Shown: piece after piece, positions 1 through 9,370 of the stretch | Numbering within the stretch: position 1 is the first letter of the stretch | How the letters are laid out: each line of letters opens with the position of its first letter | Origin: Blautia sp. | Lineage (GTDB): Bacteria > Bacillota > Clostridia > Lachnospirales > Lachnospiraceae | Assembly: GCA_023667395.1 (NCBI GenBank) | Contig: JAMPAC010000003.1 | Span: 81,119 to 145,118, forward strand | Length of the DNA stretch: 64,000 nucleotides | Reading direction: 5' to 3' | Position numbers and translations under genes: made by a program | The notes under the pieces: generated by a model | What the model was told of the DNA's origin: nothing | The model's database searches: none | The model's input: only the letters and a program-made list of their open reading frames with translations

Positions 1-54
1 TTAACGTAGTTGACTTTGTTAACGTAGTTGACTTTGTTAACGTAGTTGACTTTG
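1..54. repeat. Three tandem copies of an 18-bp repeat at the left edge
   Basis: Three identical 18-bp units (TTAACGTAGTTGACTTTG) lie end to end at 1-18, 19-36 and 37-54, and the array may extend beyond the window. Only one forward frame is open here (3-119, stop TGA at 117-119). In that frame each unit encodes the hexapeptide NVVDFV, so this could be the 3' end of a repeat-containing gene starting outside the window. The 9-mer TTGACTTTG recurs at 116-124, just before the next gene. Whether the repeat is coding cannot be decided from this fragment. Confidence 0.8.
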
Positions 55-143
55 TGCTGATGCTGAAAGCCGACTATCTGTTGGCTTGGACAGCCTGGCG
101 GATGCAGCGGAGTTATTGACTTTGAAACAGGAGGAACTATCTT

Positions 144-809
144 ATGAACGATATGAGGACGATCCGCGTGACGGGCAAGGGGCAGATCAGGGTGAGACCG
201 GATATGACGCGCATCACCATAACGCTGGGGGACGCTTATGCGGAGTATGACGAGACACTGCGCCATTCCGCGCAGGACACGGAGCAGCTGAAAGACATTC
301 TTGAGCCCTATGGTTTTGTGCGGGAAGATCTGAAGACCCTTTCTTTCCAGGTGGATCCGCAGTACGAGGGTTATAAAAAGAACGGGGTCTACCAACAGAA
401 ACTGACAGGCTACAAATTCAGGCACGTCATGAAGGTGGAGTTTGAATCGGACAATGACCAGCTGGGAAAGATATTGTATGCCCTGGCCAACTGTCCCGCA
501 AAACCGGACTTCCGGATCAGCTATACGGTGAAAGACCCCGAAGCCGCCAAGAACGAACTGCTGGGGAAAGCGGTCACGGATGCCATCCATAAAGCCACGG
601 TTCTTGCCGCCGCCGCAGGCGTGAAATTAAGGGAGATCCGGAGCATCGATTATTCCTGGGGGGAAATGGATATTCAGGTCAACCCCATGTATGCGTATGC
701 TGCGGCAGGAGTGTGCGCCGAGGAGGCAGGCGCCGACTATGCCCTGAACCTGGAGCCGGATGATATCGAGGTGTCGGATACGGTAACGGTTGTTTGGAAT
801 ATGGAATAG
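144..809 (+). CDS. SIMPL domain (DUF541) protein
   Basis: This 221-residue protein matches the SIMPL/DUF541 family. It opens with the typical strand TIRVTGKGQIRVRPDMTRI and carries a central segment with the family pattern of alternating charged helices and strands (YGFVREDLKTLSFQV, then LLGKAVTDAIHKATVLAAAAGVKL). There is no signal peptide or membrane segment, unlike many periplasmic or surface homologues, so a cytoplasmic location is likely. The start at 144 has an AGGAGG site about 9 bases upstream. It is a single-gene unit: a hairpin terminator follows and the next gene is on the other strand. The family's biochemical role is poorly defined and no specific function is claimed. Confidence 0.85.
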   Translation: MNDMRTIRVTGKGQIRVRPDMTRITITLGDAYAEYDETLRHSAQDTEQLKDILEPYGFVREDLKTLSFQVDPQYEGYKKNGVYQQKLTGYKFRHVMKVEFESDNDQLGKILYALANCPAKPDFRISYTVKDPEAAKNELLGKAVTDAIHKATVLAAAAGVKLREIRSIDYSWGEMDIQVNPMYAYAAAGVCAEEAGADYALNLEPDDIEVSDTVTVVWNME

Positions 810-831
810 ATCGATCAGGTATCAATTGGAA

Positions 832-868
832 AAAAGTCACCGTGAGGCAGTTTTTCCCGGTGACTTTT
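832..868. terminator. Bidirectional hairpin terminator between convergent genes
   Basis: An 11-bp perfect stem (832-842 with 858-868, AAAAGTCACCG/CGGTGACTTTT) is flanked by A and T tracts. It sits between the SIMPL gene and the convergent Uma2 gene, so it could end both transcripts. Confidence 0.75.
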
Positions 869-904
869 CACAATACAGATATTTTCCCGGGCAGGCCGCT
901 GTGA

Positions 905-1432
905 TCACCCGCCGTAATTTATGTCTACTTCGGCGAATAATTCATCAAAAGTAATTTTCAGATTGGGAAAATGAACAACTTGCAGTTCCTCTTTATTATC
1001 CTGGGTTACTGTCTTCCATAAATAGTATTGCGGCTGTCCGTTTTCGTCATAGTCGAGATTATATATTTCAACCAGCTTTTTTCGCCAATCCACTATCCAG
1101 TATTCATCCACTTCCTGTTGTCTGTATAATTCTTTTTTTTCGCCGCGATCGTACTTTTCCGTGGAATCGGATAAAACCTCCATTACAAATCGGGGCGCGT
1201 CAATAAACGTACCGCCACGCCTGGACTTGATCCGACAATTGATGGAAGCATCCGGTATGACGGTCCTGTCCTCGCCTGCATCTGTTTTGAAGCGGTATTG
1301 GATATTGTCGGAAAAAACATAGCACATGCTGTTTAATAATTGTTTCCTTACGGCCGCCACGAAATTGACAATGATTGTTGAATGTTCCGGCCTGGATCCT
1401 GCCATGTCAACTATCTGTAAATTTAAATCCAT
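905..1432 (-). CDS. Uma2 family protein (DUF820, PD-(D/E)XK nuclease fold)
   Basis: The 175-residue product has the Uma2/DUF820 pattern: IPDASI, then PRFVMEVLSDST, then the charged helix YRQQEVDEYWIVDW. These correspond to the core D, E and K-containing segments of the restriction-endonuclease-like fold. The N-terminal region is shorter than usual, lacking the common TyDYLALPEGxRYELIDG-type opening, and begins at the HS(T)IIVNFVAAVRKQL helix, so the protein may be a shortened member. A GGGAGG ribosome site precedes ATG 1432. A plausible promoter on this strand has its -10 (TATAAT) at 1533-1528. Uma2 proteins are abundant in cyanobacteria and Clostridia and their function is uncertain. A second, full-length paralogue lies at 50735-51277, and both share a palindromic element upstream. 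Confidence 0.8.
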   Translation of the reverse strand: MDLNLQIVDMAGSRPEHSTIIVNFVAAVRKQLLNSMCYVFSDNIQYRFKTDAGEDRTVIPDASINCRIKSRRGGTFIDAPRFVMEVLSDSTEKYDRGEKKELYRQQEVDEYWIVDWRKKLVEIYNLDYDENGQPQYYLWKTVTQDNKEELQVVHFPNLKITFDELFAEVDINYGG

Positions 1433-1585
1433 CTGTATACCTCCCTGCCCGCTTCAGTGGGCAACGATTCAATATTTGGAAGTTCGCTTCCACTTTATGC
1501 CTGCCGCTTTCTTTAAGATGTATGCACATTATAGCAGACATTTCTGTAAATTGCCATACTCATATTTCCGGGTAGCAATCATTCA

Positions 1586-1670
1586 GTAGCAGTTCAGTCC
1601 CGATGGTATCCGCCGTCCCCTGATCTGCAAATCCGCAAACCGCCGGATACCATCAGGACAGAATTGTTAC
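1586..1670. repeat. Dispersed inverted-repeat element, copy 1
   Basis: Two 30-bp arms (1586-1615 and 1641-1670) are imperfect inverted repeats, matching at about 25 of 30 positions, with a perfect 11-bp core GATGGTATCCG/CGGATACCATC. A related element with the same ends (GTAGCAGTTCA...GAATCGTTAC) occurs at 51477-51535. Both copies lie 150-200 bp upstream of a minus-strand Uma2 gene. Together with the rest of 1433-1840 it makes up a stretch with no supported gene. Confidence 0.7.
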
Positions 1671-1843
1671 ATCATTCATATTCAGGATAACAGGTGGAAT
1701 AACCGGAAAAAATAAATAAATCAGAACATTTTATAAAGTAAATATTAAATCTTGTATTTGTGTTTCATATGAGAAAACCGAAGAAAACGGGAGATTATGA
1801 AAGAAAACAGGAGATAAATAAACATATTTTGCCGTGAATATGT

Positions 1844-1872
1844 TTGCCAAGTTTTACATATAAAATTAATAT
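1844..1872 (+). promoter_or_regulatory. Sigma-A promoter of groESL
   Basis: TTGCCA (1844-1849) and TAATAT (1867-1872) are separated by 17 bp. The predicted start, near 1879, is just before the CIRCE operator, so HrcA binding would block initiation or early elongation. Confidence 0.75.
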
Positions 1873-1884
1873 ATGTCTTAGTGA

Positions 1885-1911
1885 TTAGCACTCAATATCT
1901 ACGAGTGCTAA
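1885..1911. promoter_or_regulatory. CIRCE operator (HrcA binding site)
   Basis: An exact match to the CIRCE consensus: TTAGCACTC (1885-1893), nine spacer bases, GAGTGCTAA (1903-1911). It lies 40 bp upstream of groES. In Firmicutes this element is bound by HrcA, whose folding depends on GroEL, giving feedback heat-shock control. hrcA itself is not in this window. Confidence 0.97.
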
Positions 1912-1950
1912 TAAAATAGAAAATCAAGTAAAACTCAGGAGGTAATCATC

Positions 1951-2238
1951 ATGAAGTTAGTGCCTTTAGGTGACAGAGTTGTGTTAAAGCAGTTGGAAGC
2001 GGAGGAGACTACCAAGTCCGGTATCGTCCTTCCCGGCCAGAACAAGGAGAAGCCCCAGCAGGCGGAAGTCATTGCGGTAGGCCCCGGCGGTGTGGTTGAC
2101 GGCAAGGAAGTGAAGATGGAAGTGAAGGTCGGCGATAAGGTTATCTTCTCCAAATATTCAGGAACAAACGTGACGCTGGATAACGACGAGGAACTGATCG
2201 TCGTAAAGCAGAACGACATTCTGGCTATCATTGAGTAG
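1951..2238 (+). CDS. groES: Co-chaperonin GroES
   Basis: The 95-residue product has the full GroES fold pattern: MKLVPLGDRVVLKQ at the N-terminus, the mobile loop around TTKSGIVLPGQNKEKPQQ (residues about 19-36), and the closing NDILAIIE. It caps the GroEL cage and is essential for folding of cytosolic proteins. An AGGAGG site lies 7 bases before ATG 1951. It is the first gene of the CIRCE-controlled groESL operon, with groEL starting 58 bp downstream. Length is standard for the family. Confidence 0.98.
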   Translation: MKLVPLGDRVVLKQLEAEETTKSGIVLPGQNKEKPQQAEVIAVGPGGVVDGKEVKMEVKVGDKVIFSKYSGTNVTLDNDEELIVVKQNDILAIIE

Positions 2239-2275
2239 TGCGGAATTGAATTTTCAGGCATCAAATCAACTATAA

Positions 2276-3919
<1,644 letters not shown>

Positions 3920-3962
3920 TGCCTGTAGGGAATTTCAGGTGAAGAAACTGTAAAGTGAATGA

Positions 3963-4000
3963 AGAGCCACGGAAGAAATGGGTTTCCGTGGCTCTGTTTT
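3963..4000 (+). terminator. Rho-independent terminator of groESL
   Basis: A 12-bp stem (3963-3974 with 3984-3995, AGAGCCACGGAA type) is followed by GTTTT. It lies 44 bp after the groEL stop. Confidence 0.85.
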
Positions 4001-4023
4001 GAATAAAGGGACGGAGGCAAGGA

Positions 4024-4845
4024 ATGGCAGGAAAAATATACCGGCTGCATTACAGGGGACAGCTGAAGGAGGATCTCTCTTCTGAGGGGCTGGAGGATGC
4101 GGTTCATAAATGTATGGAAAATGTCCGCAGGGCGCAGGCGGACGGTCAGGTGCTGACAGCTGCGCTGTACCGGCATGAGAGGATGCTGTTCTTTTATTAT
4201 GAAGCTTTGGGTGAGCCGCTGGCGGTGGTGGAGCCGTCCTCGCTGGCGGGAAATGTCGTGGATGCGGGGGAGGCCGCATTGACAGGGCATACCGCGCCAG
4301 GGCGCGCCAGGGCTTCCAGCAGTCAGGGGATGCTGGAGGAATCCGGAGAGGATGTGCAGACTACCTGCGCAAGGCTGGAGGAACTGCTGGCGCCTTTGTC
4401 TCCTTTCCTGCAGGCATGGCCGGGACAGAAAGGGGACAGGCTGTGGGCACATATGTATCATATCTATTACCACAGCGTGCCGGAGAGCCCCGAACAGTGG
4501 AAGCGGGCGGCGGTTCCCGGGAAACGCCGGGGAAGGATTGCTTTTTTGCGGGATGATAAGCTGTTCAGTTACATATACTTTCATAAAGCCATTGTGGACG
4601 AGGGACTTATGGCTGGGGATAAGTATCAGTCCATCGCGCTTCATGAGAATATTTTATTTTCGTATTTTGAAGAACCGAAGACCTTTGTCAATGTGCTGGG
4701 GGATGATTCCAGGGAATCCCGGGTGATAAACGACTGGCTTGCGGTGGATCCGGAATCGCACTTTATCCATATGCCCCAGGGCAGGGGGGAAAATTTCATG
4801 TTCCTGCCCGCCCTTTTCGCGATGGGTGTGGAAGACCTGCGATAG
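4024..4845 (+). CDS. Uncharacterised 273-aa protein with an apparent internal duplication
   Basis: I do not recognise a named family. The protein is soluble, with no signal peptide or membrane segment. Two segments look alike: LYRHERMLFFYYEALGEP near residues 56-73 and IALHENILFSYFEEPK near residues 203-218. Each is preceded by a helix (DAVHKCMENVRRAQADG and FHKAIVDEGLMAGD), which suggests two copies of a small alpha/beta unit. The layout is reminiscent of dimeric ferredoxin-like folds such as rhamnose mutarotase, but that is a guess from pattern only. ATG 4024 has a weak GGAGGCAAGGA site. The gene sits 24 bp after the groESL terminator and 28 bp before the next small gene, so the two may be co-transcribed. 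Confidence 0.7.
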   Translation: MAGKIYRLHYRGQLKEDLSSEGLEDAVHKCMENVRRAQADGQVLTAALYRHERMLFFYYEALGEPLAVVEPSSLAGNVVDAGEAALTGHTAPGRARASSSQGMLEESGEDVQTTCARLEELLAPLSPFLQAWPGQKGDRLWAHMYHIYYHSVPESPEQWKRAAVPGKRRGRIAFLRDDKLFSYIYFHKAIVDEGLMAGDKYQSIALHENILFSYFEEPKTFVNVLGDDSRESRVINDWLAVDPESHFIHMPQGRGENFMFLPALFAMGVEDLR

Positions 4846-4873
4846 CGGCGTGTGGAAGCCGGGAAGGAGTTTT

Positions 4874-5044
4874 ATGAATCGCTTTGAATATATTGTTGTG
4901 AGTATTGACGGGGATTACGCAAACCTGCAACGCACGGATGTGGAGACGGAGGAACTGAAGCTGGTGGCCAGGGCGCTGCTTCCGCCGGAGATCACAGAGG
5001 GAACCAGGCTGCTCTATGAGTGGATGCAGTACTCGGTGATATAA
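4874..5044 (+). CDS. Small DUF3006-like protein
   Basis: This 56-residue protein starts at ATG 4874 with AAGGAG 7 bases upstream. The frame is open much further 5', but that overlaps the preceding gene. The pattern SIDGDYANLQRTD..., ALLPPEITEGTRLLYEW resembles DUF3006 proteins, which have a short beta-rich fold with a conserved DR-EGDYAV core and an LP-(x)-EG motif. Function in that family is unknown. It follows the 273-aa gene by 28 bp on the same strand and precedes the glycosyltransferase cluster by about 70 bp. Confidence 0.65.
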   Translation: MNRFEYIVVSIDGDYANLQRTDVETEELKLVARALLPPEITEGTRLLYEWMQYSVI

Positions 5045-5115
5045 GCCGTTTCGGGCATAAATGTCTGAAGCATTGCAAAGCCGGATGATACGGGAGAAAT
5101 TGGAGAACATATGTT

Positions 5116-5964
5116 ATGATCAATGTCTTGTTGTGCGGCAACAAAAAGGTATTTGACGGGGCGCTGACACTGCTGCTTTCCATGACGAACCGGACGAAAG
5201 AGGCGGTACACGCCTATATCATGACCATGGACCTGCAGCGCCTGAAACCGGAGTATGCCTGCATTACGGAGGAGCAGACAGCTTTCCTGGAGAAAGTGGT
5301 ACAGGGGAAGAACCCGGAAAACAGGGTGACCAGGCTGGATGTGACCAAACTTTATGAAAAGGAGTTCCGCCAATGCGTCAATGAAGGCGCTTATTGCACG
5401 CCATACACACTGCTTCGCCTTTTGGCGGATATGCTGCCGGAAATTCCGGACAAGATACTTTATCTGGATATGGATATCATGATCGCGGGGGACATCAGGG
5501 AACTTTATGAGATCGACGTTTCCGGGGTGGAATACGCGGCGGTAAAGGAAAAATACGGCTGCTGGCTGATCAGGCCGGATTATTTCAACGCGGGAATGCT
5601 GCTTTTTAATATAGAGAAGATCTGCCAGACGGGACTGCTGGACAAGGCGAGACAGCGGATCCGCACTAAGAAGATGCTTTTTGCGGATCAAAGCGCCATT
5701 TTTAGGTCCACCACGAAGAAGATGCTGCTTCCCAGGCGGTTCAATGAACAGTCAAAGTTTGACAGAAAGGACACCGTTGTGTGCCATTTCTGCAAGCGTC
5801 TGATGTTTTTGCCCTATCCCCATACAGAGAATTATAAGCAGTGGCAGGTGGAGGAGATCCGTAAGTACCTGAACTGTCATACCTTTGACGCGGATCTGGA
5901 GGAATATCTGGGTCTGATCCGGAAATTTGATTCCGTGGACAGTAAGGCGGGAACAGAAAAATAA
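5116..5964 (+). CDS. Glycosyltransferase family 8 protein
   Basis: The 282-residue protein has the GT8 hallmarks: an N-terminal nucleotide-sugar fold (MINVLLCGNKKVFDGALTLLLSM), a DxD metal site in ILYLDMDIMIAGDI near residues 115-125, and the acceptor-side motif DYFNAGMLLFNIEKI. GT8 enzymes are retaining transferases that move glucose, galactose or related sugars from UDP donors onto lipids or glycans. Compared with its neighbour, the C-terminal HxxG..KPW segment is replaced by CHFCKRLMFLPYPHTENYKQW. The ribosome site before ATG 5116 is weak. It is the first of four tandem genes (two GT8, two acyltransferases) that probably act on one envelope lipid or glycan. Confidence 0.88.
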   Translation: MINVLLCGNKKVFDGALTLLLSMTNRTKEAVHAYIMTMDLQRLKPEYACITEEQTAFLEKVVQGKNPENRVTRLDVTKLYEKEFRQCVNEGAYCTPYTLLRLLADMLPEIPDKILYLDMDIMIAGDIRELYEIDVSGVEYAAVKEKYGCWLIRPDYFNAGMLLFNIEKICQTGLLDKARQRIRTKKMLFADQSAIFRSTTKKMLLPRRFNEQSKFDRKDTVVCHFCKRLMFLPYPHTENYKQWQVEEIRKYLNCHTFDADLEEYLGLIRKFDSVDSKAGTEK

Positions 5965-6044
5965 CATACGGAAAGTGACTGTGCGGGCAGAAGCTTTGCT
6001 GAGAACTGGTAAAGTGACAGGACCGTACAGGAAAGAGGTTTAAG

Positions 6045-6986
6045 ATGGCAGACAATAATATCAGCAGGGAGATTCCCATATTTTTCGCGGTGGACGACAG
6101 TTACTGTCCCTTTCTGGCGGTGGCGCTCCAGTCTTTGATCGATAATTCTTCCCCCGGGAACAAATATCTGATCAAGGTGCTGAACACGGACATCAGCAGG
6201 GAAAATAAGAGGAAGATAGCAAAATATGAGCGGGACAACGTGGATATCGAGTTCGTGGATTTGAATTACTATATCCAGAAAGTAAAGGATAAGCTGTACA
6301 CCAGGGATTATTATTCCAAAACCACATATTTCAGGCTTTTTCTGCCCAACCTTTATCCTCAGTATGACAAGGTGCTGTACCTGGACAGCGATATTGTCAT
6401 ATTGGACGATATTGCCAACCTGTATCATATTGATATGGGGGATAATCTGGTGGCTGCGGCCCCCGATGATGTGATCCAGTTTAACGAGGTGTTCCAGACC
6501 TATGTGGAGAAAGTGGTGGGTGTGGCAGATTACAGGCGTTATTTTAATGCCGGCGTGCTGCTGATGAACCTGCATCAGCTGCGGAAATTCAAATTTCAGG
6601 AGAAATTCATCTATCTGCTGGACAGGATCCGCTTCTCCGTGGCCCAGGATCAGGATTATCTGAACAGGCTGTGTAAGGGAAGGGTGAAGCTTCTTGACCG
6701 GGTATGGGACAGGATGCCCATACCGGATCCGAAGATCAGGACGGAGAATGTAAAGCTGATCCATTACAACCTGGCTTTTAAACCGTGGCATTTCGAGGAC
6801 ATTTTATATAAGGAGTTTTTCTGGATGTATGCCCAGGAGACGGAATATTTTGACGTGATCCAGGAAATACGGGAAAACTATACGGATGAAGAACGTTTTA
6901 AGGACAGCCAGCAGCATGCTAAACTGATCAGGCTGGCAAGGAAAGAATCGGATTGTGTGGGGGATGACCGGAAGTACAGACGGTAG
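6045..6986 (+). CDS. Glycosyltransferase family 8 protein
   Basis: A 313-residue GT8 enzyme. It shows IPIFFAVDDSYCPFLAVALQSL at the N-terminus, the metal-binding DxD in VLYLDSDIVILDDI (near residues 110-122), YFNAGVLLMNLHQLRKF, and the C-terminal LIHYNLAFKPWHF that matches the family's HxxxxxKPW donor-site motif. It is therefore a more canonical GT8 than the preceding gene. An AAGAGG site precedes ATG 6045. It lies 80 bp after the first GT8 gene and 13 bp before the first acyltransferase gene, indicating co-transcription. The acceptor cannot be told from sequence. Confidence 0.92.
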   Translation: MADNNISREIPIFFAVDDSYCPFLAVALQSLIDNSSPGNKYLIKVLNTDISRENKRKIAKYERDNVDIEFVDLNYYIQKVKDKLYTRDYYSKTTYFRLFLPNLYPQYDKVLYLDSDIVILDDIANLYHIDMGDNLVAAAPDDVIQFNEVFQTYVEKVVGVADYRRYFNAGVLLMNLHQLRKFKFQEKFIYLLDRIRFSVAQDQDYLNRLCKGRVKLLDRVWDRMPIPDPKIRTENVKLIHYNLAFKPWHFEDILYKEFFWMYAQETEYFDVIQEIRENYTDEERFKDSQQHAKLIRLARKESDCVGDDRKYRR

Positions 6987-6999
6987 AATGTGAGGGACT

Positions 7000-7881
7000 A
7001 TGAGAGGCAGAAGCAGAAGAAAACGACAGGTTCCGCCCAAGGCGTCGGACAGGCTGGCGGTGCTTCAGGTGATCGAGCAGCTGGAGCGGGAGGGGAAATT
7101 TGATGTGGATGCGGAGGAGGATCCTCCCACCATTCCTTTGCTGCCCGATATGGTGGATTACCTGAAAGTAAGGCCGGACAGCATCCTAAAGCGGAACACG
7201 GCGTATCTGATTGCCAATCGGTTCGTGGATAAGCTGATCAGGGAGAAAAAGCTGGTCATCAGGAAAGTTTACGGCATGGAATACCTGAACCGGCTGGACA
7301 CGGGCGCGGTCATTACCTGCAACCATTTTAATCCATTCGACTGCTTTACCGTGGAGAGAATATTCCAGCGCTCAGCCCATTATCGGAAAAAGAAGCTGTT
7401 CAAGGTGATACGGGAGGGAAACTATACGAATTTTCCGGGATTTTATGGCTATCTGTTCCGAAACTGCGACACGCTGCCGCTCAGCGGCAATAAGAAGACC
7501 ATGTACAATTTCCTGATGGCGGTGGACACGATCCTGCAGAGGGGGGATTTCATCCTGATCTATCCCGAACAGAGCCTGTGGTGGAATTACCGCAAGCCCA
7601 AGCCGTTAAAGAACGGCGCTTTCAAGTTCGCGGAGAAGAATCATGTGCCGGTGCTCCCCATATTTATCTGTATGGAGGACAGTGAGCGCATCGGAAACGA
7701 CGGATTCCCGATCCAGGAGTACACCATCTTTATCAATGAGCCGATCTATCCGAAAGCGGGTCTGACGGAACGGGAGAAAGCGGCGGATATGCGCGACCGC
7801 AATTATCAGGTCTGGAAGAATGTATATGAGGAGTTCTATGGTATCCCGTTGGAATATACTACGGAAAAGGCGGAAAGGTAA
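7000..7881 (+). CDS. PlsC-type 1-acylglycerol-3-phosphate acyltransferase family protein
   Basis: The 293-residue protein contains the acyltransferase block I NHFNPFD (within ITCNHFNPFDCFTV, near residue 108) and block III IYPEQSLWW near residue 187, followed by PLKNGAFKFA, as in LPLAT/PlsC enzymes. An N-terminal basic segment (MRGRSRRKRQVPPK) and about 60 extra residues precede the catalytic domain. No clear membrane helix is visible. These enzymes transfer acyl groups to lysophospholipid-like acceptors. It is the third gene of the GT8-GT8-PlsC-PlsC cluster and is followed after 6 bp by a paralogue. Confidence 0.87.
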   Translation: MRGRSRRKRQVPPKASDRLAVLQVIEQLEREGKFDVDAEEDPPTIPLLPDMVDYLKVRPDSILKRNTAYLIANRFVDKLIREKKLVIRKVYGMEYLNRLDTGAVITCNHFNPFDCFTVERIFQRSAHYRKKKLFKVIREGNYTNFPGFYGYLFRNCDTLPLSGNKKTMYNFLMAVDTILQRGDFILIYPEQSLWWNYRKPKPLKNGAFKFAEKNHVPVLPIFICMEDSERIGNDGFPIQEYTIFINEPIYPKAGLTEREKAADMRDRNYQVWKNVYEEFYGIPLEYTTEKAER

Positions 7882-7887
7882 AGTATT

Positions 7888-8682
7888 TTGGGGAAACAGG
7901 CATCGAACGAAAGAAAAGTCATCTATTACAGCGACGAATTAAATGAGGAGTTCTCTAAGGCGCAGATCACGCCCAGGACAGTGGACAGTAACTTCCGCTA
8001 TTTTCATGGAAAGCTGTGGGATCTCTGTTCGCTGACGGTACAGAATGTACTCAGCATGCCCATTAAATATCTGTATGCGAAGTTAAAGTTCCATATAAGA
8101 TATGTGGGACGGGAAAAGCTGAAAAGTTATAAGAACAGTGGTTATTTCATATACGGGAACCATACCCAGCCTTTTGCGGATACTTTTATCCCCAGCCTGG
8201 GAAACTACCCCAAGAGAAATTTTTTTATCGTGAACCCCGAGAATATTTCCATGCCGGGACTGGGGAAGCTGGTGGAAATGCTGGGAGCAATCCCCATTCC
8301 CTGTGATCTGGGCGGTATGAAGCATTTTATGGAAGCGGTGGAAGATAAGATCGGACGGAATTACTCCGTAACCATCTATCCGGAGGCTCACATCTGGCCT
8401 TATTATATTGGAATCCGGCCTTTTAAAGCGGTTTCTTTCCAGTATCCGGTGAAGTTGAAGTGTCCGGTGTTCGCCCTGACGAACACTTATCACAGGAGGG
8501 GAAAGAACGGGGAAAAGGTGCGGATCGTCACTTACATCGACGGCCCTTTCTTCGCGGATGAGTCCCTGAATTCCAGGGAGGCAAGGCAGAAGCTGCGTGA
8601 CCGGGTGTATCAGTGCATGGTGGAACGAAGTAAGAGCAGTGATTACGAATATATCAGGTATCGCAGGAAGGAAGAGACTTAG
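7888..8682 (+). CDS. PlsC-type acyltransferase family protein
   Basis: A 264-residue LPLAT-like protein with block I NHTQPFADT near residue 90 and block III IYPEAHIWPYY near residue 170. The first catalytic block is HxxxxxD (H-TQPFA-D), one residue longer than canonical HxxxxD. The frame opens with TTG at 7888, 9 bases after an AAAGG, and no ATG occurs until well into the protein, so TTG is the probable start. It lies 6 bp after the preceding acyltransferase gene, and its stop codon is embedded in a terminator hairpin. Confidence 0.83.
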   Translation: MGKQASNERKVIYYSDELNEEFSKAQITPRTVDSNFRYFHGKLWDLCSLTVQNVLSMPIKYLYAKLKFHIRYVGREKLKSYKNSGYFIYGNHTQPFADTFIPSLGNYPKRNFFIVNPENISMPGLGKLVEMLGAIPIPCDLGGMKHFMEAVEDKIGRNYSVTIYPEAHIWPYYIGIRPFKAVSFQYPVKLKCPVFALTNTYHRRGKNGEKVRIVTYIDGPFFADESLNSREARQKLRDRVYQCMVERSKSSDYEYIRYRRKEET

Positions 8683-8698
8683 CGGCTCTTCCTTTTTT
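8668..8698 (+). terminator. Terminator overlapping the stop codon of the acyltransferase gene
   Basis: A 9-bp stem, AAGGAAGAG (8668-8676) with CTCTTCCTT (8686-8694), runs into a T tract. The TAG stop (8680-8682) lies in the loop. Confidence 0.75.
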
Positions 8699-8726
8699 CC
8701 TTATAGGAAACTTCGCCGTAGCAGGG

Positions 8727-8768
8727 GAAGAATGCGAAGCATTCTTCAAAGTGGGCATTGCCCACTTT
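8727..8768. terminator. Two adjacent perfect hairpins, second followed by T tract
   Basis: GAAGAATGC/GCATTCTTC (8727-8735 with 8739-8747) is directly followed by AAAGTGGGC/GCCCACTTT (8748-8756 with 8760-8768) and a T run. This may be a backup terminator or a small palindromic repeat. Confidence 0.6.
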
Positions 8769-8854
8769 TTTACCTCTTAGCGGCTTTTTTTTACCTGTTG
8801 CGACAAAACGGTTTACTCTTTCCGGGATTTGTGTGTATATTTGTTACAGAAAAG

Positions 8855-8894
8855 GAAAGCGTTAATATAACATGGGTTATATATTGACGCTTTC
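8855..8894. promoter_or_regulatory. Inverted repeat in the leader of the LytTR gene
   Basis: Arms 8855-8871 and 8876-8894 form a near-perfect inverted repeat (GAAAGCGTTAATATAAC with GTTATATATTGACGCTTTC) ending 14 bp before the LytTR start codon. It could be a binding site for autoregulation by the LytTR protein, or an RNA hairpin. LytTR proteins usually bind direct repeats, so autoregulation is only inference. Confidence 0.5.
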
Positions 8895-8908
8895 AAGGGA
8901 GAATGCAC

Positions 8909-9370
8909 ATGAGGGTCAAGATCGAGGTGGTAAGCGGCCTGCAGGAATCAGAAGCGCTGATCCGATGCGGACAGCTGGATGAGAGCATTGTGATGCTGCA
9001 GAACTACATAATGGAGCAGGGAAACGGTAAGCGGTGTCTGCCCCTTGCCCGGGGAGACACGGAATACTATGTCCCCATAGAGCAGATCTATTTCTTTGAG
9101 ACCGAAGGAAAAGCGATATACGCCCACACGGCGGAGCAGCTGTTTGTATGTCCCTACAAGCTGTATGAACTGGAAGAACTACTGCCGGGCGGGTTTATGA
9201 GGATATCAAAGTCCACGATAGCAAATCTGGATTATATTTATTCCATTACCAGGAACCTGACGGCCTCCAGCGTGGCGGAGTTTCAGGGAAGCAACAAAAG
9301 CGTCATGGTGTCCAGAAGCTATTACAAGGCGGTACTGGAACGCCTCAGGGAGAGACGGTTGAAAGGATAA
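8909..9370 (+). CDS. LytTR-domain transcriptional regulator
   Basis: A roughly 153-residue regulator with a C-terminal LytTR DNA-binding domain: EYYVPIEQIYFFETEGKAIYAHT, then LYELEELLPGGFMRISKSTIANLDYI, and a final helix. It lacks a receiver domain. It belongs to the short single-domain LytTR type often paired with membrane proteins in Firmicutes. The ATG at 8909 has AAGGGA at a proper distance, whereas the ATG at 8903 is too close to it. The gene is followed about 85 bp later by a LiaF-like membrane protein, which probably acts as its partner or target. Confidence 0.9.
   Translation: MRVKIEVVSGLQESEALIRCGQLDESIVMLQNYIMEQGNGKRCLPLARGDTEYYVPIEQIYFFETEGKAIYAHTAEQLFVCPYKLYELEELLPGGFMRISKSTIANLDYIYSITRNLTASSVAEFQGSNKSVMVSRSYYKAVLERLRERRLKG

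Noticed and set aside
1326-1589. Forward frames opposite the start of the first Uma2 gene
   Set aside because: They are antisense to the Uma2 gene and its leader, with no ribosome site.
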